Below the pieces are notes generated by a model. The model did no database searches, was not told the origin of the DNA, and saw only the letters and a list, made by a program, of their open reading frames with translations. A stretch of DNA of 64,000 bases from Aquisalinus flavus (GTDB taxonomy: Bacteria > Pseudomonadota > Alphaproteobacteria > Caulobacterales > Parvularculaceae): assembly GCF_022559625.1 (NCBI RefSeq), contig NZ_CP042288.1, positions 1 to 64,000 of the forward strand, written 5' to 3'. Both the position numbers and the translations under genes were made by a program. Numbering within the stretch: position 1 is the first letter of the stretch; the number at the start of each line of letters is the position of its first letter. Positions 8,062-17,428 of the stretch are shown in pieces.

Positions 8062-9483
8062 TCAGCGCGCGCCGACCCAATCCATGAAGGCCTGTTCGGG
8101 CATGGGCCTGGCGATGAAATAGCCCTGACCGGTATCGCAGCCCCATGCGGTGAGACTACGCAAGGACGCGTCGGTCTCGATCCCCTCGGCGACAAGGCGG
8201 TAATCGAAGCTCTTGCCGAGGCCGATGATCGACTGGACGAGGCGCTGCTTCTGCGGGTCCTCGTCCATGGGACGCACGAAAGACTGGTCGATCTTCAGGG
8301 TCGTTGCCGGCAGGTCGGCGAGATAGCTCAAATTCGAATAGCCGCTGCCGAAATCGTCGATGGCGATCTCGATGCCCTCATCCACCAGCCGCTCGAGCCG
8401 CGCCAGCATCTGATGCTGGTTGTCGTTGAGGACGCCTTCGGTGAATTCCAGCTCGAACGTGCCTCTTGCCACCGCGCCGCGGTGCAGCCGGTCGAGCAGA
8501 TGGTCGATGAAATCGGTCTCGTTCAGATTGGCGGGAGAGATGTTGGCCGAAAGGTTGAGCGACAAACCGCCTTCCTGCCAGCGCGAAAGAGCGGCGACAG
8601 CATGTTCCATGACGAACTGGGTCAGGGGCTGGATCAGCGCGGTGGCCTCCGCCAGCGGGATGAATTCGCCCGGCGAGATGGCACCGAGGCGCGGATGCTG
8701 CCAGCGCATCAGCGCTTCGGCGCTGGTGATACGGCCGGAGGCAAGGTCCATCTTCGGCTGGTAATGCAGCGATAATTGCGCCGGGTCGTCATGAAGCGCA
8801 TGGCGCAGATCCGTCAACAGCATGAACGAGCGCTTGAAGGCTTCGTCCGTGTCGCGATCATACCAGCGCATCGCGGTATCGCTTTGCATGCGCGAGGCTT
8901 GCGCGGCGGTCATGACGGCGCGCAGGGCCTCGGCCGGATCGAAGGCGCGCCGGGAGGTTTCGAGCACGCCGATGCCGATACCGGCATTGACCGGCAGGTC
9001 GCGGCAGGTGACCGTGGCTTCAAACGCTTTCTGGATCGCAGCGGCAAGCGCCTCCGGCGACGGCGATCCGTCCGCCGGCAGGCAGAAGGCAAAGCTCATC
9101 ACGCTGACATGATAGGCGCGGCTGCACTGGTCCGATAAAAGGGCGATCAGCCGTTCGGCGCATTCGATGACGAAGTGATCGGCGGCGTCATGGCCGAGGA
9201 CGCGCAGAAGCTGGTTGTAATGCCCGGCGGTCGACAGCGTGACCAGCATCAGCGGTCCGGCCTGTGCCAGCGCGTCGCGGTCGGGGAAATCCTTCAGGAA
9301 CTGGTGACGCGAGGGCAGGCGGGTGACGAGGTCATATTCGCCGAAGACGGCGCGCGCCTGTGCCAGCTGGTCGGCAAGCGCCCGCTGTTGCGCGTGAACC
9401 GGATTACCGGTGCCTTTTTCAGGCTGGTTTTGTGTACTTTCCGCCGCCTCTGAGGCGGTGTCGAGCGGTTTAGGCTGAACCAC
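8062..9483 (-). CDS. cyclic-di-GMP phosphodiesterase (degenerate GGDEF + EAL)
   Basis: A 473-residue cytoplasmic protein. An N-terminal GGDEF-like domain (about 50-200) keeps the DLVTRLPSRHQF opening but has no GGDEF active-site motif, so it is probably not a cyclase and may sense or regulate. The C-terminal EAL domain (about 220-470) is complete: EALMRW, the Asn of NLSANIS, IDDFGSG, KIDQSF, VAEGIE and GQGYFIARP. This predicts hydrolysis of c-di-GMP, which in this group usually controls the motile-to-sessile switch. The GTG start follows AGGGG. There is no transmembrane segment and no sensory domain beyond the degenerate GGDEF. Confidence 0.9.
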   Translation of the reverse strand: MVQPKPLDTASEAAESTQNQPEKGTGNPVHAQQRALADQLAQARAVFGEYDLVTRLPSRHQFLKDFPDRDALAQAGPLMLVTLSTAGHYNQLLRVLGHDAADHFVIECAERLIALLSDQCSRAYHVSVMSFAFCLPADGSPSPEALAAAIQKAFEATVTCRDLPVNAGIGIGVLETSRRAFDPAEALRAVMTAAQASRMQSDTAMRWYDRDTDEAFKRSFMLLTDLRHALHDDPAQLSLHYQPKMDLASGRITSAEALMRWQHPRLGAISPGEFIPLAEATALIQPLTQFVMEHAVAALSRWQEGGLSLNLSANISPANLNETDFIDHLLDRLHRGAVARGTFELEFTEGVLNDNQHQMLARLERLVDEGIEIAIDDFGSGYSNLSYLADLPATTLKIDQSFVRPMDEDPQKQRLVQSIIGLGKSFDYRLVAEGIETDASLRSLTAWGCDTGQGYFIARPMPEQAFMDWVGAR

Positions 9484-9615
9484 GAGACAACCCCTGATCT
9501 GATCCCGAAGATGCCATCATATCAGAGCTGGCTTAAGGAAGCTTTTATGCCCCGTTAGCCGTAGGTTAACCAAACACTACTTTATGAGTTCAGGATTTTG
9601 CGAAGGAGTATGCGG

Positions 9616-10488
9616 ATGGCCCTGTTGGCGTTGAGACAATTCATTCTTCTGGCGGTGTCAGGCCTTGCCCTGTCGGCCTGCTCGACCCTGGCGCTGTTCG
9701 ACACATTCGCGCCCAAGGATGCCGGCGGCGTCCTCGCGGAACGGGACATCGCCTATGGCTCGGGCGAGCGCCAGAAACTGAATGTCTATACGCCCAGAGA
9801 CGGCGCCGATGGTGCGCCGGTGCTGATGTTCATCTATGGCGGGTCGTGGAAGGAGGGCGACAAGGACCTCTATGACTTCGCCGGGCGGGCCTTCGCGGCG
9901 CAGGGCTTCGTCACCGTGATCGCCGACTATCGTCTGGTGCCGCAAGTGCGCTTCCCGGCCTTTGTCGAGGATGGCGCGGCGGCGGTCGCGTGGATCGAGG
10001 ACAATATCGGCCAGTATGGCGGCGATCCGGAGCGGTTCTATCTCGCCGGGCATTCGGCCGGGGCCTATAACGCGGTGATGCTGGCGGTCGACCCGCAATG
10101 GCTGGAAGCGGCCGGCGTCAGCGACGGCCTCATTGACGCGGTGGCGGGCCTCGCCGGGCCATACGATTTCTATCCATGGGACACGGATGTCTCGCGCGCG
10201 GCCTTTCAGGGCGCGAGCGATCCGGCCAACACGACCCAGCCGGTCGCGCTGATCACGGCGGATGCACCGGCCTTGCTGCTGATGACGGGGCTGGACGACA
10301 CCACCGTCAAGCCGCGCAATGTCGATGCGCTGGCGGCGCGGGCGCGCGACCTGGGCGTGCCGGTGACGGTGAAGAAATATGACGGCATCGACCATGTCGG
10401 CATCGCCGGCGCGATCTCGCGGCCCTTCCGCGACGAGGCACCGGTGCTGGAAGACATCGTGACCTTCTTCAACAGCGTCGAGGGCTGA
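9616..10488 (+). CDS. alpha/beta hydrolase (carboxylesterase-like) lipoprotein
   Basis: A 290-residue protein. ATG at 9616 is chosen because AAGGAG at 9603-9608 has good spacing to it. The N-terminus is a lipoprotein signal (LALSAC, Cys22). The fold belongs to the esterase/lipase group: oxyanion-loop variant YGGSW (74-78), nucleophile elbow GHSAG (Ser147), a probable acid in GLDDTTV and a catalytic His in IDHVG. It is likely a periplasmic-facing esterase of unknown substrate. The glyoxalase-fold gene follows 55 bases downstream on the same strand and may be in the same transcript. Confidence 0.85.
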   Translation: MALLALRQFILLAVSGLALSACSTLALFDTFAPKDAGGVLAERDIAYGSGERQKLNVYTPRDGADGAPVLMFIYGGSWKEGDKDLYDFAGRAFAAQGFVTVIADYRLVPQVRFPAFVEDGAAAVAWIEDNIGQYGGDPERFYLAGHSAGAYNAVMLAVDPQWLEAAGVSDGLIDAVAGLAGPYDFYPWDTDVSRAAFQGASDPANTTQPVALITADAPALLLMTGLDDTTVKPRNVDALAARARDLGVPVTVKKYDGIDHVGIAGAISRPFRDEAPVLEDIVTFFNSVEG

Positions 10489-10542
10489 ATTCGATTGTCA
10501 TGGCCCGAATTGCCGTGCGAAATTCGCATGAGGGAGATCACC

Positions 10543-10926
10543 ATGACGACTTTCGGCCCGCCGACCCCGATCCTGCGCATTTTCGATGAAGCGAAGGCAC
10601 GGGAATTCTATCTCGACTTTCTCGGCTTCGAGATCACGTTCGAGCATCGCTTCGGCGACAATTTCCCGCTCTACATGGGTATCCATCGCGGCGAGTGTCA
10701 TCTTCATCTGTCGGAACACCCCGGCGACTGCACGCCCGGCGCGCGGGTGCGTGTGCCCGTCGCGGATCTGCGCGCGTATATCCGTGGTCTGAGGGAAAAG
10801 GACTATCGCTACGCCAAACCGGGCGAGCCGGAGGAAATGCCGTGGGGCGAGATAGCCATCAGCATTGGCGACGCCTTCGGCAACCGGCTGACCTTCTTCG
10901 AGACCTTGCCTGTCTCTACTGACTGA
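10543..10926 (+). CDS. glyoxalase/bleomycin-resistance (VOC) fold protein
   Basis: A 127-residue single-domain VOC protein. Start ATG lies behind GGGAGA; the longer frame from 10495 has no ribosome binding site. The opening (TPILRIFDEAKAREFYLDFL) is typical of the beta-alpha-beta-beta-beta unit in bleomycin-resistance-like proteins, and HLHLSEH plus FGNRLTFFE provide potential metal ligands (His, Glu). Proteins of this kind bind hydrophobic antibiotics or act as dioxygenases or isomerases; the role here is unknown. Its stop codon abuts the stop of the convergent fusion gene. Confidence 0.85.
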   Translation: MTTFGPPTPILRIFDEAKAREFYLDFLGFEITFEHRFGDNFPLYMGIHRGECHLHLSEHPGDCTPGARVRVPVADLRAYIRGLREKDYRYAKPGEPEEMPWGEIAISIGDAFGNRLTFFETLPVSTD

Positions 10927-11859
10927 TCAAAACGTCGCGCCGCCCTCATCCAGATAGGTCTGTTCCTCCGGCGTCATCTCGCGGCCCAGAACGTTGTTGC
11001 GGTGGGGATAGCGCCCGAATGCCTCGACGATGTCGCGATGCTGGATGGCGAAGTCGACATAGGTCGTGCCCGGCAGGCGGGTCCTGAACAGGTGCACGCT
11101 CTCGTCCTGCGCTGCCATGTCCTCGGCGTGCATATAGGGCATGTAGAAAAAGGCGCGCTGGTCGCCGGTCACGGTCAGGTCATGGCCGGCCTTCACGGCG
11201 GCGCGGGCGATTTCCAGTGCCTTGGCGTCATTGGCAAAGGCCCTGCCTGAGCCGCGATAGAGATTGCGCGAGAACTGGTCGAGCAGGATCAGCAGGGCGA
11301 GCGCCCCGCCGGGGCTCGACTGCCACTCATCATACTCGCCCTTGCCCGCCGCCCGCTGCAGCGAGCCGAAGCGCTGCTCGATCTCGTCATCGATCTTGGG
11401 GTCTGCCTGAAAGCGCTCCTTGGGTTCCAGCTCGTCGAGCCAGAAACTCAGTACACGGCTGGATTCCCCCGGCGGCGGGTCCGCCGGGCGCAGGTCGAGG
11501 GTGACCTTGTCGGGATAGAAGGCAAGCGCCTTTTCGATCGGGTGGACCGCGTGGAACGGCGTCTCATAGGTCCAGATGGCGTTTTCGATCAGGCCGTCGC
11601 CGGTGCGGACATGATAGTAACTGGCCTCGCCCTTGTAGGGGCACCATGTCGTGCGGTCCGAGCGCTCCAGCGCCGCCATGTCGGCATGGTCGCGCGGCAC
11701 GTAACAGACAGGATCGTAATCGGCCTCGCTCAGCATCAGCGGCTGGATCGTGGCGGCAATGACAATGCCGCCGGCCACCGCATCGAAGCGGGAATTGACC
11801 GGCTCGATAGTGATCGGGTGATCCGGCCCCGGCTCGCGATGGTCCCTGTGTCCGCTCAT
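10927..11859 (-). CDS. DUF427-DUF924 fusion protein
   Basis: A 310-residue cytoplasmic protein made of two domains normally found as separate proteins. Residues about 12-120 match DUF427 (WCPYKGEASYY, then IWTYETPFHAVHPIEK and FYPDKV). Residues about 134-310 match the helical DUF924 family (VLSFWLDEL, QFSRNLYRGSGRAFA, FFYMPYMHAED, YPHRN). The start ATG at 11859 follows GAGGGAT; longer readings overlap argC. Neither domain has a firmly established reaction, so no function is assigned. The fusion suggests that the two families act on related steps. Confidence 0.85.
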   Translation of the reverse strand: MSGHRDHREPGPDHPITIEPVNSRFDAVAGGIVIAATIQPLMLSEADYDPVCYVPRDHADMAALERSDRTTWCPYKGEASYYHVRTGDGLIENAIWTYETPFHAVHPIEKALAFYPDKVTLDLRPADPPPGESSRVLSFWLDELEPKERFQADPKIDDEIEQRFGSLQRAAGKGEYDEWQSSPGGALALLILLDQFSRNLYRGSGRAFANDAKALEIARAAVKAGHDLTVTGDQRAFFYMPYMHAEDMAAQDESVHLFRTRLPGTTYVDFAIQHRDIVEAFGRYPHRNNVLGREMTPEEQTYLDEGGATF

Positions 11860-12031
11860 GCCGTGATCCCTCTTCCATGTTATTGCCTGTGATCCGTGAG
11901 ATAGGGTCAAGCGAAGTGGGAGCAAGGGCGTGCGAACCGCAGCGCCGGGGCAGCGCGCTCCGGGCCTTGCGCTTTTCACGCCTCCTGAGTAAGTCCGGTC
12001 CTGAAACGGGAGCCCTGATGAGCAGGAAATC

Positions 12032-12991
12032 ATGAGCCAGACATTCTCCATCGGCCTGATCGGCGCGCGCGGTTATACCGGTCGCGAGCTGCTGAAGCTG
12101 ATCGCCGGGCATCCGGCGTTCGCGCTCGCCTTCGCCTCCTCGCGCGAACTGGCGGGCACCCCGGTCAGCGCCATGGCGCCGGAGATTACCGGCGTCGATT
12201 TCGAGGCGCTGTCGCCGCAAGAGGCCGCCGCCCGCCGGCCCGATGCCTGCGTCCTCGCCCTGCCGGACGGCGCAGGCGCCGCCTTCGTCGCGGCATTCGA
12301 GGCTGCCGCGCCCGACACCGTGCTGGTCGACCTCTCCGCCGACTATCGCTTCGACGATGCCTGGGCCTATGGCCTGCCGGAGCTCTATCGCCAGCGCGAG
12401 GGGCTTGCCGGTGCCAGACGCATCGCCAATCCCGGCTGCTATGCGACGGCGGCGCAGCTGGCGCTGCATCCGGTCAACCAGATCATCGAGGATTACCCGT
12501 CCGTCTTTGGCGTCTCGGGCTATTCCGGCGCGGGTACGACACCGAGCCGCAAGAACGACACCGATGCCCTCGCCGGCAATCTGATGCCCTATGCGCTCAG
12601 CGGTCACAAGCATGAGCACGAAGTGACCCGCCATTTGCGCCGGCCGATCGCCTTTACCCCGCATGTGCACCCGGCCTTTTCCGGCATCCTCGTCACAGTC
12701 CACGCCCGCCTGAGCCAGCCGGTCTCGCTCGACGCCGTGAAGGCGCTCTATGACGAGGCCTATGCGCATGAGCCGCTGGTCCAGGTGCAGGATGCCGCGC
12801 CCGAACTGAAGGATGGCACCGGCATTAACGGCGCGATCATCGGTGGGCTGACAGTTATCGAGGACCAGCGCCGCCTTGTCGTGCTGTGCGCCGAGGACAA
12901 TTTGCTGAAAGGCGCGGCGGTCCAGGCGGTCCAGAACCTCAATCTCGCCCTCGGGCTGGACGAACTGGCGGGGATAACAGCCGATCGCTGA
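12032..12991 (+). CDS. argC: N-acetyl-gamma-glutamyl-phosphate reductase
   Basis: A 319-residue enzyme of arginine synthesis that reduces N-acetylglutamyl phosphate to the semialdehyde with NADPH. The nucleotide-binding start IGLIGARGYTGREL (residues 7-20) and the catalytic Cys136 in NPGCYAT are clear, and GHKHEHEV with FTPHVHP gives the conserved His-rich C-terminal region. It is of the shorter argC type. The start ATG follows GCAGGAAATC. No other arg gene is adjacent; the Kef gene starts 92 bases downstream. Confidence 0.93.
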   Translation: MSQTFSIGLIGARGYTGRELLKLIAGHPAFALAFASSRELAGTPVSAMAPEITGVDFEALSPQEAAARRPDACVLALPDGAGAAFVAAFEAAAPDTVLVDLSADYRFDDAWAYGLPELYRQREGLAGARRIANPGCYATAAQLALHPVNQIIEDYPSVFGVSGYSGAGTTPSRKNDTDALAGNLMPYALSGHKHEHEVTRHLRRPIAFTPHVHPAFSGILVTVHARLSQPVSLDAVKALYDEAYAHEPLVQVQDAAPELKDGTGINGAIIGGLTVIEDQRRLVVLCAEDNLLKGAAVQAVQNLNLALGLDELAGITADR

Positions 12992-13083
12992 GCAAGGCCG
13001 CATTATTGCGCCCGCCGACCGCTGTTTTCCTTGCGGCGGCACGGCCTGCTTTCCTATAGTGGGGCGGCAGGAGAGCAACATCT

Positions 13084-14889
13084 ATGATACTCGCATTCGC
13101 TGGCGGCGCTGAAAACAACGACTTTCTGTTACAGGCCGCGATCTTTCTCGGCGCGACCGCCATTGCGGTGCCGTTGTTCCGCAAGCTCAAGCTCGGCACC
13201 ATTCTCGGCTTTCTCGGCGCCGGCGTCCTGTTCGGCGAATACGGCATCGGCCTGCTGGCCGTCGAGGAGGGCGTGTTCCATGTCGCCGAGCTGGGCGTCG
13301 TCCTGTTCCTGTTCGTGATCGGGCTGGAATTGTCTCTTTCAAGGCTGTGGTCGCTGCGCCGGAATATCTTCGGTCTCGGCCTCGCCCAGATGCTGGTCAC
13401 CGGCATCGCCATTTCCCTGTTCCTGTGGATGATGGATATCCTGCCGGGCAATGCGGCAGCCATTGCCGGCTTCGCGCTCGCCTGTTCCTCGACCGCCTTC
13501 GCCCTGTCGCTGCTGCAGGAGCGCAATGAGTTGAAGACGCCCTACGGGGTCAAATCCTTTTCGATCCTGCTGTTCCAGGACATCGCCGTCATCCCGCTGC
13601 TCGCGGCGATCCCGTTCGCGGTGGGGATGAGCGGGGTCAATCCCGGTGATGTCATGAACGGCGACATGGCGCGCGATTTCGAATGGCAGCCGCTCGCCTG
13701 GGCGCTGGTGGTCCTCGCCATCGTGGTGCTGGTCGCCCGCTATGTGCTGAACCCGGTCTTCCGGCTCGTCGCCGCCTCCGGCTCGCGCGAGGCGTTCACG
13801 GCCACGGCACTGTTCGTCGTCGCCGCAACCGCCCTTCTGGTCGCCTCCGCCGGCCTGTCGATGGCGCTCGGGGCATTCGTCGCCGGCGTGATGCTGGCCG
13901 AAAGCTCCTACCGCCACCAGATCGAAGCAGACATCGAGCCGTTCCGCGAATTGCTGCTCGGCCTGTTCTTCATCGGTGTCGGCATGCAGCTCGACGTGCC
14001 GGTGATCATTGCCCAGTGGGTGGTCATCCTTGCTGCCGCCATCGGCCTGATCGTGAGCAAGACTGCGATCATCTATGGCCTGTCGCGGCTGTTCGGCTCG
14101 CGCCATTCGGACGCCATGCGCTCCGGCCTGACCCTGTCCCAGGGCGGCGAGTTCGCCTTTGTCGTGCTCTCGCTCGGCGCGGGCGAGGGTCTGTTCGGGG
14201 CGGAAATCGCGACCGTTCTGTCGGCCATCGTCACCATCTCCATGGTGTTCACGCCCGTGCTCGCCATGCTCGGCGCGCGCATGGCCACGAGCCGCGACGA
14301 GGACGTCGACATGGACGGTATCGAGGAGCTGACCGAGATGAACGAAACCGCGCTGATCGTCGGCTATGGCCGCATGGGCCAGATCGTCGCGCAGATCCTC
14401 AATGGCGCCGGTGTCGCGGTGACGGCGATCGACAACGACCCGGTCAAGATCGACCGCGCCCGCCGCTTCGGCGCCAAGGTCTATTTCGGCGACGCCACCA
14501 ATATTCACCTGCTGCTCACCGCCGGCGCGAATTCCGCCGACATGGTCTTCCTGATGATGCGCGACCGGGCGATCATGGACGATACCGTCAGGACCCTGAA
14601 GGCCCATTGCCCCAGCATCCGCATCATCGCGCGCGCCTATGACCGGATGCACGAGATCGACCTGCTGGACCACGATATCGATTTCGTCATGCGCGAGACC
14701 TTCGAGTCGAGCATCGTGATGGCGCAGAAGGGGCTGGAAAATCTCGGCTTCGGCGATAACCGCGTCCGCGCAATGATCGCGGAATTCCGCCAGCGCGACA
14801 AGGACCGCCTGATCGCGCAACAGGCCGGCGGCCCGGAAGCGGGCAAGGAAAAAATGGTCCAGCCCTTCGAGGCGGCGGATCTGGAGTAG
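13084..14889 (+). CDS. Kef-type K+/H+ antiporter (CPA2) with TrkA-N domain
   Basis: A 601-residue inner-membrane protein. The first ~390 residues contain about 12 membrane segments of the sodium/proton exchanger fold (LGTILGFLGAGVLFGEYGIG near residue 38; LGAFVAGVMLAES in the middle). A cytosolic Rossmann TrkA-N domain follows (VGYGRMGQIV near 425), which binds NAD(H) and usually gates the channel; glutathione adducts gate KefB/KefC. No kefF/kefG partner is adjacent. It ends 3 bases from the convergent restriction endonuclease gene, the left edge of the AT-rich island. Confidence 0.9.
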   Translation: MILAFAGGAENNDFLLQAAIFLGATAIAVPLFRKLKLGTILGFLGAGVLFGEYGIGLLAVEEGVFHVAELGVVLFLFVIGLELSLSRLWSLRRNIFGLGLAQMLVTGIAISLFLWMMDILPGNAAAIAGFALACSSTAFALSLLQERNELKTPYGVKSFSILLFQDIAVIPLLAAIPFAVGMSGVNPGDVMNGDMARDFEWQPLAWALVVLAIVVLVARYVLNPVFRLVAASGSREAFTATALFVVAATALLVASAGLSMALGAFVAGVMLAESSYRHQIEADIEPFRELLLGLFFIGVGMQLDVPVIIAQWVVILAAAIGLIVSKTAIIYGLSRLFGSRHSDAMRSGLTLSQGGEFAFVVLSLGAGEGLFGAEIATVLSAIVTISMVFTPVLAMLGARMATSRDEDVDMDGIEELTEMNETALIVGYGRMGQIVAQILNGAGVAVTAIDNDPVKIDRARRFGAKVYFGDATNIHLLLTAGANSADMVFLMMRDRAIMDDTVRTLKAHCPSIRIIARAYDRMHEIDLLDHDIDFVMRETFESSIVMAQKGLENLGFGDNRVRAMIAEFRQRDKDRLIAQQAGGPEAGKEKMVQPFEAADLE

Positions 14890-14892
14890 GTC

Positions 14893-15765
14893 TCACTTTC
14901 CGTGCCGGGAACTGGTAATTAATTTTCTCTCAGCGTCGTTCTTCGGCGAAACTGAGACGAATTCGTCTTTGTGAAGTGTGCCCAATCCCAACTCTTTTAT
15001 AAGCTTTTTATCACCAGAACCCCATAGAATATAGATATTCTCTTTATGAAGAATATCCCGTGCGCCACCGTTCTTTCTCATTCTCTTCATATAATCATGC
15101 TGCTGAGAAATGGCATGGATTTGTGTTCTTGTTATTGGTTTTTCTTGGATTTGCCGAAATAGTTCGGCTATTCTTAATGATGCAGAGCCTGCATTGAGTA
15201 TTCTTGTTTTTACTGAAGGTGGCAATTTTTCCCAAAAATTGGGAGGATAGGGATAGTTTTTCAATATCCACCAGACATGAACCATATTTGCGGCAGATAT
15301 CCCTGTTTTACGGTCTTGGTTCATCCCGCCTCTCAGATACTCCGGTCTAATGTTGACCAGACCAAAATCCATTAGAGCGGTTTTTTCATTCTCTTTAAGA
15401 AGGATTGCTGGATGATTGTAATTCTCCTGCGGTATCGACCAGCTCGCATGCATCGTATGCTTTATATCGCATTCAGTGTTGTTGACATTTAAGTCTAACA
15501 GATTGCCCTTAGGAAGTTTTAGATGATTTCTGAGCAGTATCTCGATCTTGGTTCCAAGATAAGTTTTCTCGGTCTTTTCGATTTCATTCAGTGTGAAGCG
15601 ATTTGTTCGAGGAGCATCGATAACCTCATCAATCGCAGTTCGAAAAAGAACAGGTATATCGAGTTTGAACTTCTCTAATCCTCCAGCCGCTTTAAGGATT
15701 GCGACAACCAGAGGTGACAGAACTTCGTAATCCGGATGCTCAGAAGAAAGTGGGTGCATACTCAT
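14893..15765 (-). CDS. NaeI-family (type IIE) restriction endonuclease
   Basis: A 290-residue protein. The N-terminal half keeps the NaeI catalytic set with identical spacing: Glu75, Asp91, Asp100 and Lys102 correspond to NaeI Glu70, Asp86, Asp95 and Lys97, forming a PD-(D/E)XK site (ECDIK). ASWSIPQE and GGMNQDRKTG also fit the family. NaeI is a two-site enzyme that cuts GCCGGC when an effector site is bound at its C-terminal DNA-binding domain; residues about 165-290 should form that domain here. Codon use is AT-rich compared with both flanks. It follows the methyltransferase by 39 bases on the same strand. The recognition sequence is not proven. Confidence 0.85.
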   Translation of the reverse strand: MSMHPLSSEHPDYEVLSPLVVAILKAAGGLEKFKLDIPVLFRTAIDEVIDAPRTNRFTLNEIEKTEKTYLGTKIEILLRNHLKLPKGNLLDLNVNNTECDIKHTMHASWSIPQENYNHPAILLKENEKTALMDFGLVNIRPEYLRGGMNQDRKTGISAANMVHVWWILKNYPYPPNFWEKLPPSVKTRILNAGSASLRIAELFRQIQEKPITRTQIHAISQQHDYMKRMRKNGGARDILHKENIYILWGSGDKKLIKELGLGTLHKDEFVSVSPKNDAERKLITSSRHGK

Positions 15766-15804
15766 GCGCCCACATTGCTTTTATCTTGGTTACTAGCTCA
15801 TTAA

Positions 15805-16779
15805 TCAGGCTATTGCCTTAAGCTGGCTGGATGAAGAGGCTGCCGTGATGGCCTGAAAAATCTGCCGGCCCACGGCCTCGGCCACTGGCGGCGGAAACGC
15901 GTTGCCAACCTGGCGGTACGCAGCAGTCTTTCTGCCTGTGATTTCCCACGAGTCATCAAAGCCTTGAATTCTGGCGCACATACGCACGGTAAGCCGTGGC
16001 ATACCGACGAACTCTCTTTCAGGGGCCGTTTCTGCCAACGACTTCCCATTCACACCGAGAGATGCCCAAGCTTTCCGGGCACGGGTAGGCCCCAAATCAG
16101 GTCCGCCATGCTTCTTGCTTCCGCCAACCAGAGTCGGTGCGATTTCATTCGCTCCGGCAATCCAGCGTTCTGTCCCAAGCCAGCCATTGGCCCCCATCAG
16201 GTCGCCAATAGCTTCTCCCACGGTAGGAGCATCAAATGGAATTGGCGAAGGCCAACTGAACTTGTCTTTGATATCATTCCGCAGAGCAACTATTGCCACC
16301 CTGGGCCGCAGTTGGGGCACGCCGAAGTCGGCTGCGTTGAAGAGGCGCCAGTGAGTCTCATAACCCAGCTTCTTGAGTTGCTGCTTGAGAGAGTTCCGGT
16401 AATCTTCAAAAACGGCGTCCAGAAACCCTCTGACATTCTCGATCATCACCGCTTTAGGACGTGTCTGATCGATAATTCTAATTGCATCCGGGAAAAGGTT
16501 TCTTTCGTCTTTTTCACCGAGTTGTTTTCCTGCGACAGAAAAAGGAGGGCAGGGCAGTCCCCCTGCAAAAAGATCTATGCCTCTATATTTATCTGCATCG
16601 AAAGTAGCCAAATCTTGCTCATGAACATTCCATTCGGGCCTGTTGGCGCGAAGCGTCTCGCAACAGTTTGCGTCGATTTCGACGACGCCTTCATGGAAAA
16701 AACCAGCCTTTTCCAAACCGGAGGCTTGTCCGCCGGCCCCGGCGCAAACTTCTAATGAAGTGAGTTGATTTCTTATCAT
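15805..16779 (-). CDS. DNA (cytosine-5-)-methyltransferase
   Basis: A 324-residue type II modification enzyme. Ordered C5-methyltransferase motifs are visible: motif I LEVCAGAGG (9-17), motif IV GGLPCPPFSVAG with catalytic Cys77, motif VI MIENVRG (Glu114), motif VIII PQLRPRV and motif X RQVGNAFPPPVAEA. The start at 16779 has GGAG upstream; a longer frame to 16953 crosses into the divergent vsr gene. It protects DNA from the endonuclease encoded directly downstream. The target recognition domain lies between motifs VIII and IX and is short, giving no specificity clue by eye. Confidence 0.93.
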   Translation of the reverse strand: MIRNQLTSLEVCAGAGGQASGLEKAGFFHEGVVEIDANCCETLRANRPEWNVHEQDLATFDADKYRGIDLFAGGLPCPPFSVAGKQLGEKDERNLFPDAIRIIDQTRPKAVMIENVRGFLDAVFEDYRNSLKQQLKKLGYETHWRLFNAADFGVPQLRPRVAIVALRNDIKDKFSWPSPIPFDAPTVGEAIGDLMGANGWLGTERWIAGANEIAPTLVGGSKKHGGPDLGPTRARKAWASLGVNGKSLAETAPEREFVGMPRLTVRMCARIQGFDDSWEITGRKTAAYRQVGNAFPPPVAEAVGRQIFQAITAASSSSQLKAIA

Positions 16780-16894
16780 CTTTTGGGTCTCCGGATGCGT
16801 GAAAAATGGGAGCCGATTGCGGAACAAAATGGCAACATTTAACTTTTTGTCAAGGCCTTCATATAGCCAATGATTCTGGTCATGATTGAAAGTT

Positions 16895-17308
16895 ATGGTT
16901 GATAAGATATCGAAAGAGTTCCGCAGCAAGAACATGGCCGCGATCCGGCACAAAGATACAAAACCCGAAATGCTGGTTAGAAGGCTTATTCATTCACATG
17001 GCTTCAGATACAGATTGCATAAGCCTGGGTTACCGGGGAAGCCAGATCTGGTTTTCGCGGGGAAAAGGAAAGTCATATTTGTGCACGGATGCTTTTGGCA
17101 CCTCCACCCATCCGAGGAATGCAAAGATGCCCGAAAGCCGAAAAGCAACGTAGGGTATTGGCGAAAAAAGCTGGAAGGAAATGTACAAAGAGATAAAAAA
17201 GTGAGGTCCGAGCTTATCGCTGATGGATGGGAGGTTCTCACGGTATGGGAATGTGAGACTGGTAATCTCGAAAAGCTGAAGGCTAAGTTGTTCACTTTTC
17301 TGGCTTAA
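16895..17308 (+). CDS. vsr: very short patch repair endonuclease Vsr
   Basis: A 137-residue Vsr nuclease. Vsr nicks next to T:G mismatches that arise when 5-methylcytosine deaminates, so its place beside a C5-methyltransferase makes sense. Conserved residues are at the expected positions: Glu25, Asp51 (GKPDLVF), His64 and His69 (VHGCFWH), and zinc-binding Cys66 with Cys76. The ATG at 16895 is preferred, although TTG at 16886 is possible; the ribosome binding site is weak. It is transcribed divergently from the methyltransferase across a 115-base spacer. Composition is AT-rich, as in the rest of the cassette. Confidence 0.93.
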   Translation: MVDKISKEFRSKNMAAIRHKDTKPEMLVRRLIHSHGFRYRLHKPGLPGKPDLVFAGKRKVIFVHGCFWHLHPSEECKDARKPKSNVGYWRKKLEGNVQRDKKVRSELIADGWEVLTVWECETGNLEKLKAKLFTFLA

Positions 17309-17428
17309 CCCCGCCCTTGCCCGTTTCGCCATGCCGGGTTACGCTTTATCACAAAGGGCATCAGACCCGGAATCGTAACAGTATATAGGGCACGGGGCGG
17401 CAGGGCCGCTCCGCGAACGGAGGCGGAC

